Shown here: positions 32,690-40,240 of the stretch, piece by piece
Numbering within the stretch: position 1 is the stretch's first letter
Layout of the letters: each line of letters starts with the position of its first letter
DNA from: Nocardioides sp. SYSU D00038
Lineage (GTDB): Bacteria; Actinomycetota; Actinomycetes; Propionibacteriales; Nocardioidaceae
Reading direction: 5' to 3'
Length of the DNA stretch: 64,000 nucleotides
Assembly: GCF_016924665.1 (NCBI RefSeq)
Contig: NZ_JAFFJT010000007.1
Coordinates: 248,001-312,000 of the forward strand
Translations under genes and position numbers: made by a program
Notes under the pieces: generated by a model
Told to the model about the DNA's origin: nothing
What the model saw: the letters and a program-made list of their open reading frames with translations, nothing else
Databases searched by the model: none

Positions 32690-32785
32690 AGTACGCCGCG
32701 TCTCTGGGGGGAGCGCGGACTCGATCTCCGGTGAGAGACCCGAGCGGCACGCCGCGGACTTCCGGGGGGTTGTCCACGAACGGCC
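32690..32785 (-). ncRNA. 6C-RNA-like structure: two hairpins with C-runs in their loops
   Basis: On the minus strand GUGGAC/GUCCGC (32777-32772 with 32759-32754) encloses a loop with CCCCCC, and CCGCG-CUC/GAG-A-CGCGG (32718-32711 with 32704-32696) encloses a second C-run loop. One U-G pair in the first stem would be a C-A mismatch on the plus strand, favouring minus-strand transcription. Two C6-loop hairpins define the actinobacterial 6C RNA, which pairs with G-rich ribosome-binding sites. I see no clear promoter, and the linker between the hairpins is about 35 nt. The rest of 32539-32871 has no gene. Confidence 0.45.
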
Positions 32786-32827
32786 GCACGAGCACCGCAC
32801 CAGCAGTGCTCCGGGCCCTCTCACACG

Positions 32828-32857
32828 AGGTCCCCGCTCCGCACGGAGCGGGGACCT
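32828..32857. terminator. Strong 13-bp hairpin terminator
   Basis: AGGTCCCCGCTCC (32828-32840) pairs perfectly with GGAGCGGGGACCT (32845-32857) around GCAC. On the minus strand it directly follows the LigD-type polymerase gene. On the plus strand it would stop read-through from the Stealth side. It also separates the 6C-like RNA from the polymerase gene. Confidence 0.75.
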
Positions 32858-32871
32858 TCTCCGTCCCGAGG

Positions 32872-33954
32872 TCAGTCGGCGATCCGGTTGCCCTCGGCGT
32901 CCCAGTGCGACTCCACCTTCTTGCTCGGCTGCACCCTGGGCGGCTCCCCCGGCATCTTCGGGTAGTCGGGCGGGTAGTTGAGCTCGACCGCGCCCTGCTC
33001 CTCCCAGAGGTCCAGCAGCGGCTGGAGGGAGTACGCCGTGTCGTCGATGTCGGCCCACGGGTCGCCGTCGGCGACCCGGTCGGGCACGGTGAACAGGTTG
33101 TACTCGGAGGGGTCGGTGACGCTAGCGAGCTCTTCCCAGGTCATCGGGGTCGAGACGGGGGCGCCGGGCAGCGGGCGCAGCGAGTACGCCGAGGCGATGG
33201 TGCGATCACGGTTGTTCTGGTTGTAGTCGACGAAGATCCGCTCACCCCGCTCCTCCTTCCACCAGTCGACGGTGACGCCGGGGTCGCGCTCGGCCAGCGC
33301 CCGGCCGAAGCCGATCGCGGCGTGCCGGACGTCGACGAACTCCCAGCGCGGCTCGATCCGCACGTAGACGTGCACGCCGCGGTTGCCGCTGGTCTTGGGG
33401 TAGCCCTTCAGGCCGAGCTCCTCGAGCAGCTCGCGGGCCAGGCCGGCGACGCGCACCGCGTCGGCGAACGTCGTGCCGGGCTGGGGGTCGAGGTCGATGC
33501 GCAGCTCGTCGGGGCGGTCGACGTCGGTGCGTCGCACCGGCCACGGGTGGAAGGTCAGCGTGCCCATGTGGGCGCACCAGACCGGCACCGCGATCTCGGT
33601 GGGGCAGATCTCCTCGGCGGTGCGCCCGGACGGGAAGGTGATCCCGACGGTCTCGAGGTAGTCGGGCGCCCCCTTCGGCACCCGCTTCTGGTAGAACGCG
33701 TCGGCGTCCTTGTCGGCCGGGCCGGTGGCCAGCCGCATGCCCTCGCGCACCCCGGACGTCCAGCGCTCCAGGGCGGTCGGCCGGTCGCGCAGCGCCCGCA
33801 TCAGGCCGTCCTCGACCGAGGCGAAGTACTGCGCCACCATCAGCTTCGTCACCTCGGGGGTGCGCTCGGTCGCCTCGTAGATCACCCGGTCGGGGCTGGA
33901 CACGCGGACGGTGCGACCGCCCGCCTCGACCTCGGCGGCTGTGGTCTTGGCCAT
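32872..33954 (-). CDS. LigD-type DNA polymerase/primase (PolDom)
   Basis: A 360-residue archaeo-eukaryotic-primase-like polymerase used in bacterial non-homologous end joining and gap filling. VSSPDRVIYE (about 19-28) is the usual beginning of LigD polymerase domains. DELRIDLDPQPGTTFADA carries the two metal-binding Asp. Further motifs are SGNRGVHVYVRIEPRWEF, then FVDYNQNNRDRTIASAYSLR and the GAPVSTPMTWEEL segment. The protein is slightly longer than the isolated domain, with an acidic Pro-rich tail. The ATG at 33952-33954 is preceded 5 nt upstream by TAGGTT, so leaderless expression is likely. No Ku gene is nearby. Confidence 0.92.
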   Translation of the reverse strand: MAKTTAAEVEAGGRTVRVSSPDRVIYEATERTPEVTKLMVAQYFASVEDGLMRALRDRPTALERWTSGVREGMRLATGPADKDADAFYQKRVPKGAPDYLETVGITFPSGRTAEEICPTEIAVPVWCAHMGTLTFHPWPVRRTDVDRPDELRIDLDPQPGTTFADAVRVAGLARELLEELGLKGYPKTSGNRGVHVYVRIEPRWEFVDVRHAAIGFGRALAERDPGVTVDWWKEERGERIFVDYNQNNRDRTIASAYSLRPLPGAPVSTPMTWEELASVTDPSEYNLFTVPDRVADGDPWADIDDTAYSLQPLLDLWEEQGAVELNYPPDYPKMPGEPPRVQPSKKVESHWDAEGNRIAD

Positions 33955-33959
33955 GCCCC

Positions 33960-33965
33960 AACCTA
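33960..33965 (-). promoter_or_regulatory. -10 box TAGGTT, leaderless promoter of the LigD-type polymerase
   Basis: TAGGTT lies 5 nt before the ATG on the minus strand, with GGGGC between and no separate SD. It is back to back with the plus-strand TAGGTT at 34004. Confidence 0.45.
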
Positions 33966-34003
33966 ACCGCAGGCCGACCTGCGTCGGGGGCACCCGAGCC
34001 GCG

Positions 34004-34009
34004 TAGGTT
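34004..34009 (+). promoter_or_regulatory. -10 box TAGGTT before the Eis-like gene
   Basis: TAGGTT ends 8 nt before the GTG at 34018, with no SD. This is a probable leaderless promoter divergent from that of the polymerase gene. Confidence 0.45.
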
Positions 34010-34017
34010 GGGACACC

Positions 34018-35307
34018 GTGACCCAGCCCGACCCGCACCCCGACCTGACGTTCGCCACCTTCCGGGTGGGCGACCCGGGCCCGGACGCGGGCGACGAACG
34101 GGTCGGCGGGTGGATCGACGCACAACGCCGCGGCTTCCACCAGGGCCGCGGCGACGAGGCCCTCCACCGCCACTACCGCACCCACCTGCACGCCGACGAC
34201 GCGCTGCTGCGGGGCGCGTGGGAGACCCGGCCCGCCCTCGGGAGCGGCGCGGTGCCGGTGGCGACGTACGCGTCGTTCGACAAGGACCTCAACGTCGGCG
34301 CGCGGCGGCTGCCGGTGCGGATGATCACCGACGTCACGGTGGCGGCCACGCACCGCCGGCGGGGCCTGCTGCGCCGGCTGATCAGCGCCGACCTCGCCGA
34401 GGCGGCCGCCGCGGGGCTGCCGCTCGCGGCCCTCACGGTCTCGGAGGGCACGATCTACGGCCGCTTCGGCTTCGGGCTCGCGGTCGAGGCTCGTGAGGTC
34501 GAGGTCGACACCGGCACCCGGTTCCGGCTGCGCGGCACGCCGCCCGGGACGACCGTGATCGTCGACCCCCGCGAGGGGTGGCCGACGGTGCGCGGGGTCT
34601 TCGACGCCTTCCACGACCGGGGGCGCGGCTCGATCGCCCGCCCGCAGTTCTACGAGCCGATGCTGACCGGCGACCACGACTTCGAGAACGGCGGGCCGGA
34701 CCGGATGCTCCAGTGCGCCGTCCACCTCGGCGCCGACGGGCGGCCCGACGGCCACGTGGTCTACAAGCCCGAGGGCCGCGACGACCGCGGTCGGCAGGTC
34801 CGGGTCGTCGACCTGGTCGCGGTGACCCCCGAGGCGTACCTCGCGCTGTGGCGCCACCTGGCCGACGTCGACCTCGTCGCCAGCGTCCGGTGGCGGCGCG
34901 CCCCCGTGGACGACCCGCTGCCCTGGGCGCTGGTCGACCCGTTCGCGGTCAAGGTCGTGGGCGTCTCCGACGCGCTGTGGGTGCGGGTGCTCGACGTGGT
35001 CGCGGCCCTGGAGGGCCGGGACTGGGGCGCCGACGGCGAGGTCGTGCTCGGAGTCGACGACCCGCTGGGCCACGCCGGCGGCCACTGGCGGGTCACCACC
35101 CGCGGCGGCGAGGCCCGGGTCGAGCCCACGGACGCGCCGGCGACGGTGTCGCTGGCCGCCGAGACCCTCGGGGCGCACTACCTCGGCGGCGTGCGGACGC
35201 CGGTGCTCGCCGCGGCGGGCCGGCTGACCGGCGCCGACGACGCGCTCGCCACGTGGGCAGCGATGGCCGACACCGGCCCGACTCCCTGGTGCCTGACCGG
35301 GTTCTAG
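34018..35307 (+). CDS. Eis-family GNAT N-acetyltransferase
   Basis: A 429-residue cytoplasmic acetyltransferase of the Eis type: two GNAT domains and a C-terminal sterol-carrier-like domain. VRMITDVTVAATHRRRGLLR (about 100-119) is the acetyl-CoA-binding motif A. LTVSEGTIYGRFGFGLAV (about 140-158) includes the Tyr and the GFG turn seen in Eis. The protein ends in Phe, whose carboxylate is the catalytic base in characterised Eis enzymes, so the exact C-terminus matters and is intact. Eis proteins acetylate aminoglycosides or protein lysines; the substrate here is unknown. Its end lies 4 nt from the end of the convergent gene at 35312. Confidence 0.85.
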   Translation: MTQPDPHPDLTFATFRVGDPGPDAGDERVGGWIDAQRRGFHQGRGDEALHRHYRTHLHADDALLRGAWETRPALGSGAVPVATYASFDKDLNVGARRLPVRMITDVTVAATHRRRGLLRRLISADLAEAAAAGLPLAALTVSEGTIYGRFGFGLAVEAREVEVDTGTRFRLRGTPPGTTVIVDPREGWPTVRGVFDAFHDRGRGSIARPQFYEPMLTGDHDFENGGPDRMLQCAVHLGADGRPDGHVVYKPEGRDDRGRQVRVVDLVAVTPEAYLALWRHLADVDLVASVRWRRAPVDDPLPWALVDPFAVKVVGVSDALWVRVLDVVAALEGRDWGADGEVVLGVDDPLGHAGGHWRVTTRGGEARVEPTDAPATVSLAAETLGAHYLGGVRTPVLAAAGRLTGADDALATWAAMADTGPTPWCLTGF

Positions 35308-35311
35308 GGTC

Positions 35312-35665
35312 TCACGGGTCCTGGAGCAGGGAGTTCGGCTCGAACCGGACGTCGGGGTCGGCGTCGTCCCTGCCCGGGCGCACCAGCTCGAAGCCGGAGG
35401 TCGTGGTGATCCCCCACCGCGGGTCGGCGCCGGCGTGGCGGCGCAGGTCCTCCGCGCAGGTGACGTGCATCGGCGGGCAGTGGAAGGCGTTGCGAGCCGC
35501 CTCCTCGGGCGTGCCGAGGAAGGCGATCGGGCGCCCCAGCGACTCGGCGCACACGCCGCAGATCCGGCTGAGGGCGCACTGGATCACCTGTCGGCGCAGG
35601 GGCGGGCCGAGCTCCTGCTCGGCGTCGGCCTCGCCCCAGGCGAACGGCGTGCGGGTGGCGATCAT
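35312..35665 (-). CDS. Small conserved hypothetical protein with Cys/His cluster
   Basis: A 117-residue cytoplasmic protein of unknown function. It contains CALSRICGVCAESLGRP and NAFHCPPMHVTCAEDLRR, five or six Cys and two His arranged like a metal site (probably zinc). The ATG (35663-35665) overlaps the stop of the desaturase gene by ATGA, so it is coupled to the lipid-desaturation operon. Related proteins are widespread in actinobacteria as far as I recall, but I cannot name a family. Confidence 0.7.
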   Translation of the reverse strand: MIATRTPFAWGEADAEQELGPPLRRQVIQCALSRICGVCAESLGRPIAFLGTPEEAARNAFHCPPMHVTCAEDLRRHAGADPRWGITTTSGFELVRPGRDDADPDVRFEPNSLLQDP

Positions 35666-36879
35666 CCCCGCGCCCCCGCAGCGCTGCGCGACCAGCCCCC
35701 CAGCTCCTGGCGGCGCGGCGGCCGCTCGGCGTCGGACTTGCGACGGCGCTCACGGCTCGGCGTGGGCGGCTCGGGCTGGTCGCTGCTGGTCCAGCTGTTG
35801 GGCACCGACAGCTTGATGATCGTGCGCAGCGCCTGGCCGTACTGCTGGTGCAGCGGTCCGGTGGTGTAGGGGATGTCGTACTTGCGGCACAGCTCCTGGA
35901 CCCGCTCGGAGATCTGCGCGTATCGGTTGCTCGGCAGGTCGGGGAAGAGGTGGTGCTCGATCTGGAAGCCGAGGTTCCCGCTCATGACGTGCAGCAGCGG
36001 GCCGCCCTTGAAGTTGGCCGCGCCGAGGATCTGGCGCAGGTACCACTCCGAGCGGGTCTCGTCCTCCAGCTCCTCCTCGGTGAAGTGGAGGGCGCCGTCG
36101 GGGAAGTGGCCGCAGAAGATGATGACGTAGGCCCACAGGTTGCGCACGACGTTCGACGCGAGGTTGGCGGTCAGCACCGTGCGCCACTGCCGGCCGGCGA
36201 GGGCGGGGTAGACGACGTAGTCCTTGACGACCTGGTTGCGGCCCTTGCGCCAGATCTGCTTGAGCTGGCGCTTCATCTCCTTGGGGTCCTTCTCGCCCTT
36301 GCGGATCCGCTCGATGTCGAGGTCGTGGAGGGCCACGCCCCACTCGAAGAGCGTCGCGAGCAGCGCGTTGTAGACCGGCTGGCCGAGGTTGGCGGGGTGC
36401 CACTTCTGCTCGCGGGCCATCCGGAGGATTCCGTAGCCGATGTCGTTGTCGTAGCCGAGCACGTTGGTGAACTGGTGGTGGATGTAGTTGTGGCTGTGCT
36501 TCCACTGCTCGGCCGGCTGGGCGGTGTCCCACTCCCAGTTGGAGGAGTGGATCTCCGGGTCGTTCATCCAGTCCCACTGGCCGTGCATGACGTTGTGGCC
36601 GATCTCCATGTTCTCGAGGATCTTGTGGAGGGCCAGGAACGTCGTGCCGGCGACGACCGCGGGCACCCGGGTCTCCTTGCGCTGGGTGCCGAGCATCAGC
36701 GTCAGCCGGCCGGCGGCCGCGAGACCGCGCTGGATCCTGATCAGCCGGTTGATGTACGCCGCGTCCTTCTCGCCACGCGACTCCTCGATCTCCTGCCGGA
36801 TGGCGTCGAGCTCGCGACCGAGCTGCTCCACCTCGTCGTCGGTCAGGTGCATGTACTCCTGGACGTCCTTGATGGCCAT
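35662..36879 (-). CDS. Membrane fatty-acid/acyl-lipid desaturase (DesA3-like)
   Basis: A 405-residue di-iron membrane desaturase introducing a double bond into acyl chains. The three histidine boxes are HNVMH (within ILENMEIGHNVMHGQWDWM), HSHNYIHHQ and QIEHHLF. Hydrophobic stretches near 65-85 and 225-245 could span the membrane. The C-terminal 40 residues are polar, basic and probably cytoplasmic. It lies 48 nt downstream of the ferredoxin reductase gene, the same arrangement as the mycobacterial Rv3229c-Rv3230c stearoyl desaturase system, where the reductase supplies electrons. Confidence 0.92.
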   Translation of the reverse strand: MAIKDVQEYMHLTDDEVEQLGRELDAIRQEIEESRGEKDAAYINRLIRIQRGLAAAGRLTLMLGTQRKETRVPAVVAGTTFLALHKILENMEIGHNVMHGQWDWMNDPEIHSSNWEWDTAQPAEQWKHSHNYIHHQFTNVLGYDNDIGYGILRMAREQKWHPANLGQPVYNALLATLFEWGVALHDLDIERIRKGEKDPKEMKRQLKQIWRKGRNQVVKDYVVYPALAGRQWRTVLTANLASNVVRNLWAYVIIFCGHFPDGALHFTEEELEDETRSEWYLRQILGAANFKGGPLLHVMSGNLGFQIEHHLFPDLPSNRYAQISERVQELCRKYDIPYTTGPLHQQYGQALRTIIKLSVPNSWTSSDQPEPPTPSRERRRKSDAERPPRRQELGGWSRSAAGARG

Positions 36880-36927
36880 GCGACTTCTCCCTGGGTGGGT
36901 GCTGGGTGTGGTGCCGGGTCGTGCTGG

Positions 36928-38001
36928 TCAGATGTCGAGCGTGCAGTCGCCCACGGCTGCGGTGACGCAGGTCTGCACGGGCTCGTTGGCGTTGCCGTAC
37001 TCGTCGCCGTTGCGCAGGTCGCGCACCTTGCCCGAGACGAGCGTCAGCGTGCAGGTGTGGCAGATGCCCATCCGGCAGCCGTAGGGCATGCCGATGCCGG
37101 CCTCCTCGCCGGCCTCGAGGACGGTGGTGGCGCCGTCGACCTCGATGGTCTTGCCGGAGTTGCGGAAGGTCAGCGTGCCGCCCTCGCCGCCCTCCCCGCC
37201 GAGCTCGAGCGAGAACCGCTCGAGGTGCAGCCGGTCCTCGAGGTCGTGCTGCTCGTAGTGCTCGCTGATCGCGTCGAGCATCGGACCGGGGCCGCAGGCG
37301 TAGGTGTCGCGCTCGCGCCAGTCGGGGCAGATCCGGTCGAGGTCGGCGAGGTCGAGCATGCCGTCGGTGTCGGTGTGCAGCTCGTGGAAGATCAGCTGTT
37401 CGTGCTTCTCCGACAGCCGGGCCAGCTCCTCGCGGAAGATCATCCGGTCGGGCGTGGGCGAGGAGTAGTGGAGGACGACGTCGGGCATGGTGTCGCGCCG
37501 GTCGAGGGTGCGCAGCATCGCGATCACCGGGGTGATCCCGCTGCCGCCCACCAGGAACAGCAGCTGCTGGGGCGGCGGGTCCGGCAGCACGAAGTCGCCC
37601 TCGGGCAGCGCCAGCCGCACGATGGTCCCCGGCTCGAGGCCGTTGACCAGGTGGGCCGAGAGCAGCCCCTCGGGCATCGCGCGCACGGTGATGGTGATGG
37701 TGCGGCGCTTGCGCACGGGTGGGGAGCTGATCGAGTACGACCGCCACTGGAACTTGCCCTCGACCTGCACGCCGATGCCGACGTACTGCCCGGGGCGGTG
37801 GTCGTAGCGCCACCCCCACCCCGGTCTGATCACCAGGGTCGCGGCGTCATCGGTCTCCTGGACCACCTTCTCGACCCGGCCGCGGAGCTCGCGCGAGCTC
37901 CAGAGGGGGTTGAGCAGGCGGAGGTAGTCGTCGGGGAGGAGGGGGGTGGTGAGCTTGTCGCCCGCCCTGCGCACCCGCTCCCACGGGATCGTCGATGCCA
38001 T
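36928..38001 (-). CDS. Ferredoxin-NADP reductase with C-terminal 2Fe-2S domain (desaturase partner)
   Basis: A 357-residue oxidoreductase delivering electrons from NAD(P)H to the neighbouring desaturase. The FAD domain has [11 protein letters not shown] and [10 protein letters not shown]. The NAD(P) domain has [20 protein letters not shown] and [12 protein letters not shown]. The C-terminal 85 residues are a plant-type 2Fe-2S domain with [19 protein letters not shown] and a later Cys (VQTCVTA), giving the four ligands. It resembles Rv3230c. The ATG at 37999-38001 follows AAGGAGGC by a short spacer. It is divergent from msrB. Confidence 0.92.
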   Translation of the reverse strand: MASTIPWERVRRAGDKLTTPLLPDDYLRLLNPLWSSRELRGRVEKVVQETDDAATLVIRPGWGWRYDHRPGQYVGIGVQVEGKFQWRSYSISSPPVRKRRTITITVRAMPEGLLSAHLVNGLEPGTIVRLALPEGDFVLPDPPPQQLLFLVGGSGITPVIAMLRTLDRRDTMPDVVLHYSSPTPDRMIFREELARLSEKHEQLIFHELHTDTDGMLDLADLDRICPDWRERDTYACGPGPMLDAISEHYEQHDLEDRLHLERFSLELGGEGGEGGTLTFRNSGKTIEVDGATTVLEAGEEAGIGMPYGCRMGICHTCTLTLVSGKVRDLRNGDEYGNANEPVQTCVTAAVGDCTLDI

Positions 38002-38095
38002 CGAGCCTCCTTCCGGCCACCCGTACCCACTGCCGTCTCAGTGGACACGTGTGCTCCCAACCTTGGCAACCGTCCCTGGGGGTGGTCCGCGTCAG

Positions 38096-38101
38096 TACGC
38101 T
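38096..38101 (+). promoter_or_regulatory. -10 box TACGCT before msrB
   Basis: TACGCT ends 6 nt before the msrB ATG, with GGAGGC in the gap. The spacing equals that at 27280, 59074 and 60995, suggesting a leaderless transcript, though the GGAGG could also serve as an SD if initiation is further upstream. Confidence 0.4.
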
Positions 38102-38107
38102 GGAGGC

Positions 38108-38512
38108 ATGGCCTACAACGTGGAGAAGACCGACGAGGAGTGGCGTGCGGAGCTCACGCCCGAGGAGTACCAGGTGCTCCGCCAGGCCGGCACCGAGCGG
38201 GCGTTCACCGGTGAGTACACCGACACCGAGACCAAGGGCGTCTACTCCTGCAAGGCGTGCCACGCCAAGCTCTTCGAGTCCGACACCAAGTTCCACTCCG
38301 GCTGCGGCTGGCCGTCGTTCTACCAGCCGATCAGCGACACCATCGAGTACATCGAGGACAACTCCCACGGCATGAAGCGGGTCGAGGTCCGCTGCGCCTC
38401 CTGCGGCTCCCACCTCGGCCACGTCTTCCCCGACGGCTACGGCACCCCCACCGGCGACCGCTACTGCATCAACTCGATCAGCCTGACGCTGGAGCCCGCC
38501 GACCACGCCTGA
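38108..38512 (+). CDS. msrB: Peptide-methionine (R)-S-oxide reductase
   Basis: A 134-residue cytoplasmic enzyme reducing methionine-R-sulfoxide in oxidised proteins. The zinc site is formed by Cys48/Cys51 (SCKAC) and Cys96/Cys99 (CASC). The catalytic Cys120 sits in [11 protein letters not shown], and [13 protein letters not shown] with Cys66 is also typical. The ATG at 38108 gives [20 protein letters not shown], the usual start. Upstream in-frame sequence belongs to the divergent promoter. A dispersed hairpin repeat follows the stop directly. Confidence 0.97.
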   Translation: MAYNVEKTDEEWRAELTPEEYQVLRQAGTERAFTGEYTDTETKGVYSCKACHAKLFESDTKFHSGCGWPSFYQPISDTIEYIEDNSHGMKRVEVRCASCGSHLGHVFPDGYGTPTGDRYCINSISLTLEPADHA

Positions 38513-38518
38513 GGCTTC

Positions 38519-38565
38519 CGCTGGTTGACGAAGGACGAAGTCCTTCACTCGTTACCTCGGAGGAC
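38519..38565 (+). repeat. Dispersed hairpin repeat, copy B
   Basis: CGCTGGTTGACGAAGGACGA and the bases after it form GAAGGAC-GAA-GTCCTTC (38530-38546), then CACTCGTTACC, nearly identical to copy A at 21881. Here it lies between the convergent msrB and LuxR genes and could terminate transcription. Confidence 0.6.
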
Positions 38566-38621
38566 GACAGCCCTCCCGTGCCCACCCAAGGCAGTCGTCT
38601 CACCGGGTTTGAACCGGTGGG

Positions 38622-39749
38622 TCAGGAGGCGGTGAACCAGCCCCCGGGGCTGAGGTCGTTGCCCATCCGGGGGACGTACTGGTCGAAGTAGACGCGGGAG
38701 ACGAGCTCGCGGCGGCTGCGCACGTCGGCCTTGTCGAAGACCGACTTGAGGTGGTCCTGGACGGTGTAGGTCGACAGGTGCAGGGTGGCGGCGATCTCCT
38801 TGGTGTCGACACCCTGGAGGACCAGCTGGGTGACGTCACGCTCGCGCGGCGTGAGGTCGAAGGCGGCGACGACGAGGGAGACGATCTCCGGCGGGCGCGC
38901 CTCCTCGATGGTGACGACGACGTCGCCGACCCGGTCGCCGCTGGCGCTGAGCGGAGACGCGTGCAGCACGAGCCACATGCCGCTGACGCCGCGCACCCGA
39001 GAGCGCGGCGGGCGGGGGGACTCTCCGCGCGCGTAGCGGCGGGCGGCCCCGACCAGGGCGGTGACCGGACCGATCCGGTCGCCGACGTGGTCGCCGCCCA
39101 TCAGGTCGTCGAGGCGGGCCTCGGCGCCGAGGGACATCTGGGTGATCCGGTCGTCGGCGCCGATGATCAGCACCGCGGGCCCGGTGGGCGGCACGGCCGG
39201 AGTGGTGGAGAGCCGGGCGAGCATGCCGGTGCGGACCCCCCGGGCGAACGACGTCGACAGCGTCGCCAGGAAGTCCACCTCCTCGGACTCGAACGCCGAG
39301 TCGTCGCTGCCGCGGAACAGCGCCATCGCGCCCCACACCACGCCGTTGTCGCGGAAGACCAGCCGCGCCTCGTCGCCGAACCCGAAGCGGGGCACCATGA
39401 AGTTGCTCATCCGCCCGGACAGGCCGATGTCGCCGTGCAGGTCGCGTACGCCGGCCGCGGGTCGCTCGGCGACCGCCATCTCGGTGAACGCCGTCGGCTC
39501 CACGGTGCCGTACTCGATCAGCCCGAACTCGTGGTCGTGGGAGTTGCTGTCGCGCAGGTGGCCGTACTTGCGGGCGCTGGTGAGCATGTGGGTGCTCGGG
39601 TCGTGCGTGGCGAGGCACGCCGAGACCCAGGGCACCGCACGGCGCAGCGAGTCGGTGGCCTCCTCGAGGAAGGTCTCCAGGTCGAGTCCGGCCCGAGCCA
39701 CGACCTCGACGTCGCCGCGCACGCGCTCGGCGGTCAGGGCGGTGGGCAT
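38622..39749 (-). CDS. LuxR-type transcriptional regulator with GAF-like sensor region
   Basis: A 375-residue regulator. Residues about 1-180 look like a GAF-type sensory domain (FLEEATDSLRRAVPWVSACL, ARLVFRDNGVVWGAMALFRG), and a PAS-like region follows. Residues about 315-375 form the LuxR helix-turn-helix (FDLTPRERDVTQLVLQGVDT, EIAATLHLSTYTVQDHLKSV). I chose the ATG at 39747-39749; the open frame extends upstream with no similarity. It is divergent from a RidA-like protein and an FAD oxidoreductase, which are its most likely targets. The ligand is unknown. Confidence 0.85.
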   Translation of the reverse strand: MPTALTAERVRGDVEVVARAGLDLETFLEEATDSLRRAVPWVSACLATHDPSTHMLTSARKYGHLRDSNSHDHEFGLIEYGTVEPTAFTEMAVAERPAAGVRDLHGDIGLSGRMSNFMVPRFGFGDEARLVFRDNGVVWGAMALFRGSDDSAFESEEVDFLATLSTSFARGVRTGMLARLSTTPAVPPTGPAVLIIGADDRITQMSLGAEARLDDLMGGDHVGDRIGPVTALVGAARRYARGESPRPPRSRVRGVSGMWLVLHASPLSASGDRVGDVVVTIEEARPPEIVSLVVAAFDLTPRERDVTQLVLQGVDTKEIAATLHLSTYTVQDHLKSVFDKADVRSRRELVSRVYFDQYVPRMGNDLSPGGWFTAS

Positions 39750-39885
39750 GCTCCCAGTCTCCCGGCGCGGCCGGTCACGGCCCATCCCAGAGTTCTGGGT
39801 GGACCAGACCACCAGGCAGCCCGGGCGGGAGGTCCCGGGCCGCGAGGGATGGCGGCGCCGGTCCGCAGCCGTCAGGGTTGCCGCC

Positions 39886-40224
39886 ATGACCACCTACCCG
39901 CTCACCGGGCCGCTGGACGAGCGGGGGCGACTCCTCCACGAGGACGACCCCGCCGCCCAGCTCGCACTCGCCCTGGCCCGGGTCGAGGCGGCGCTGGCCC
40001 GAACGGGGCACGCGCCGGCCGACCTGGTGTCGGTGCGGGTGTGCACGATCGACCCCGCCGTCGCCGACGGCGTGCTCGACGTGCTCGGCGAGCGGTTCGC
40101 GGCGACGGGCGCCGCGCCCGACGTGAGCGTGGTCCGGCACGAGCTCGGCGTGCCCGGCATGCTCCTCGCCCTCCAGGTCGAGGTGGCCGACCCTCTCGGG
40201 ACCCCGTCCGCACGTCCCTCCTGA
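39886..40224 (+). CDS. RidA/YjgF-family protein
   Basis: A 112-residue protein of the RidA superfamily, whose best-known members hydrolyse reactive enamine/imine intermediates. QLALALARVEAALARTGHAP, LVSVRVCTIDP and a VPGMLLALQVEV ending match the family fold. The usual terminal Arg-Val-Glu-Ile reads QVEVAD here, and the catalytic Arg (near residue 105 in RidA) is not evident, so this may be a non-canonical member. A CAGGGT hexamer lies 7 nt before the ATG and there is no SD. The FAD oxidoreductase follows 16 nt later, so the pair probably acts on one substrate. Confidence 0.75.
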   Translation: MTTYPLTGPLDERGRLLHEDDPAAQLALALARVEAALARTGHAPADLVSVRVCTIDPAVADGVLDVLGERFAATGAAPDVSVVRHELGVPGMLLALQVEVADPLGTPSARPS

Positions 40225-40240
40225 CAAGGAAGTCACCCAG

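Noticed and set aside
32600..32860. Riboswitch (for example c-di-AMP type) on the plus strand
   Set aside because: No gene follows on the plus strand, one stem has a C-A mismatch on that strand, and I could not match a riboswitch core.
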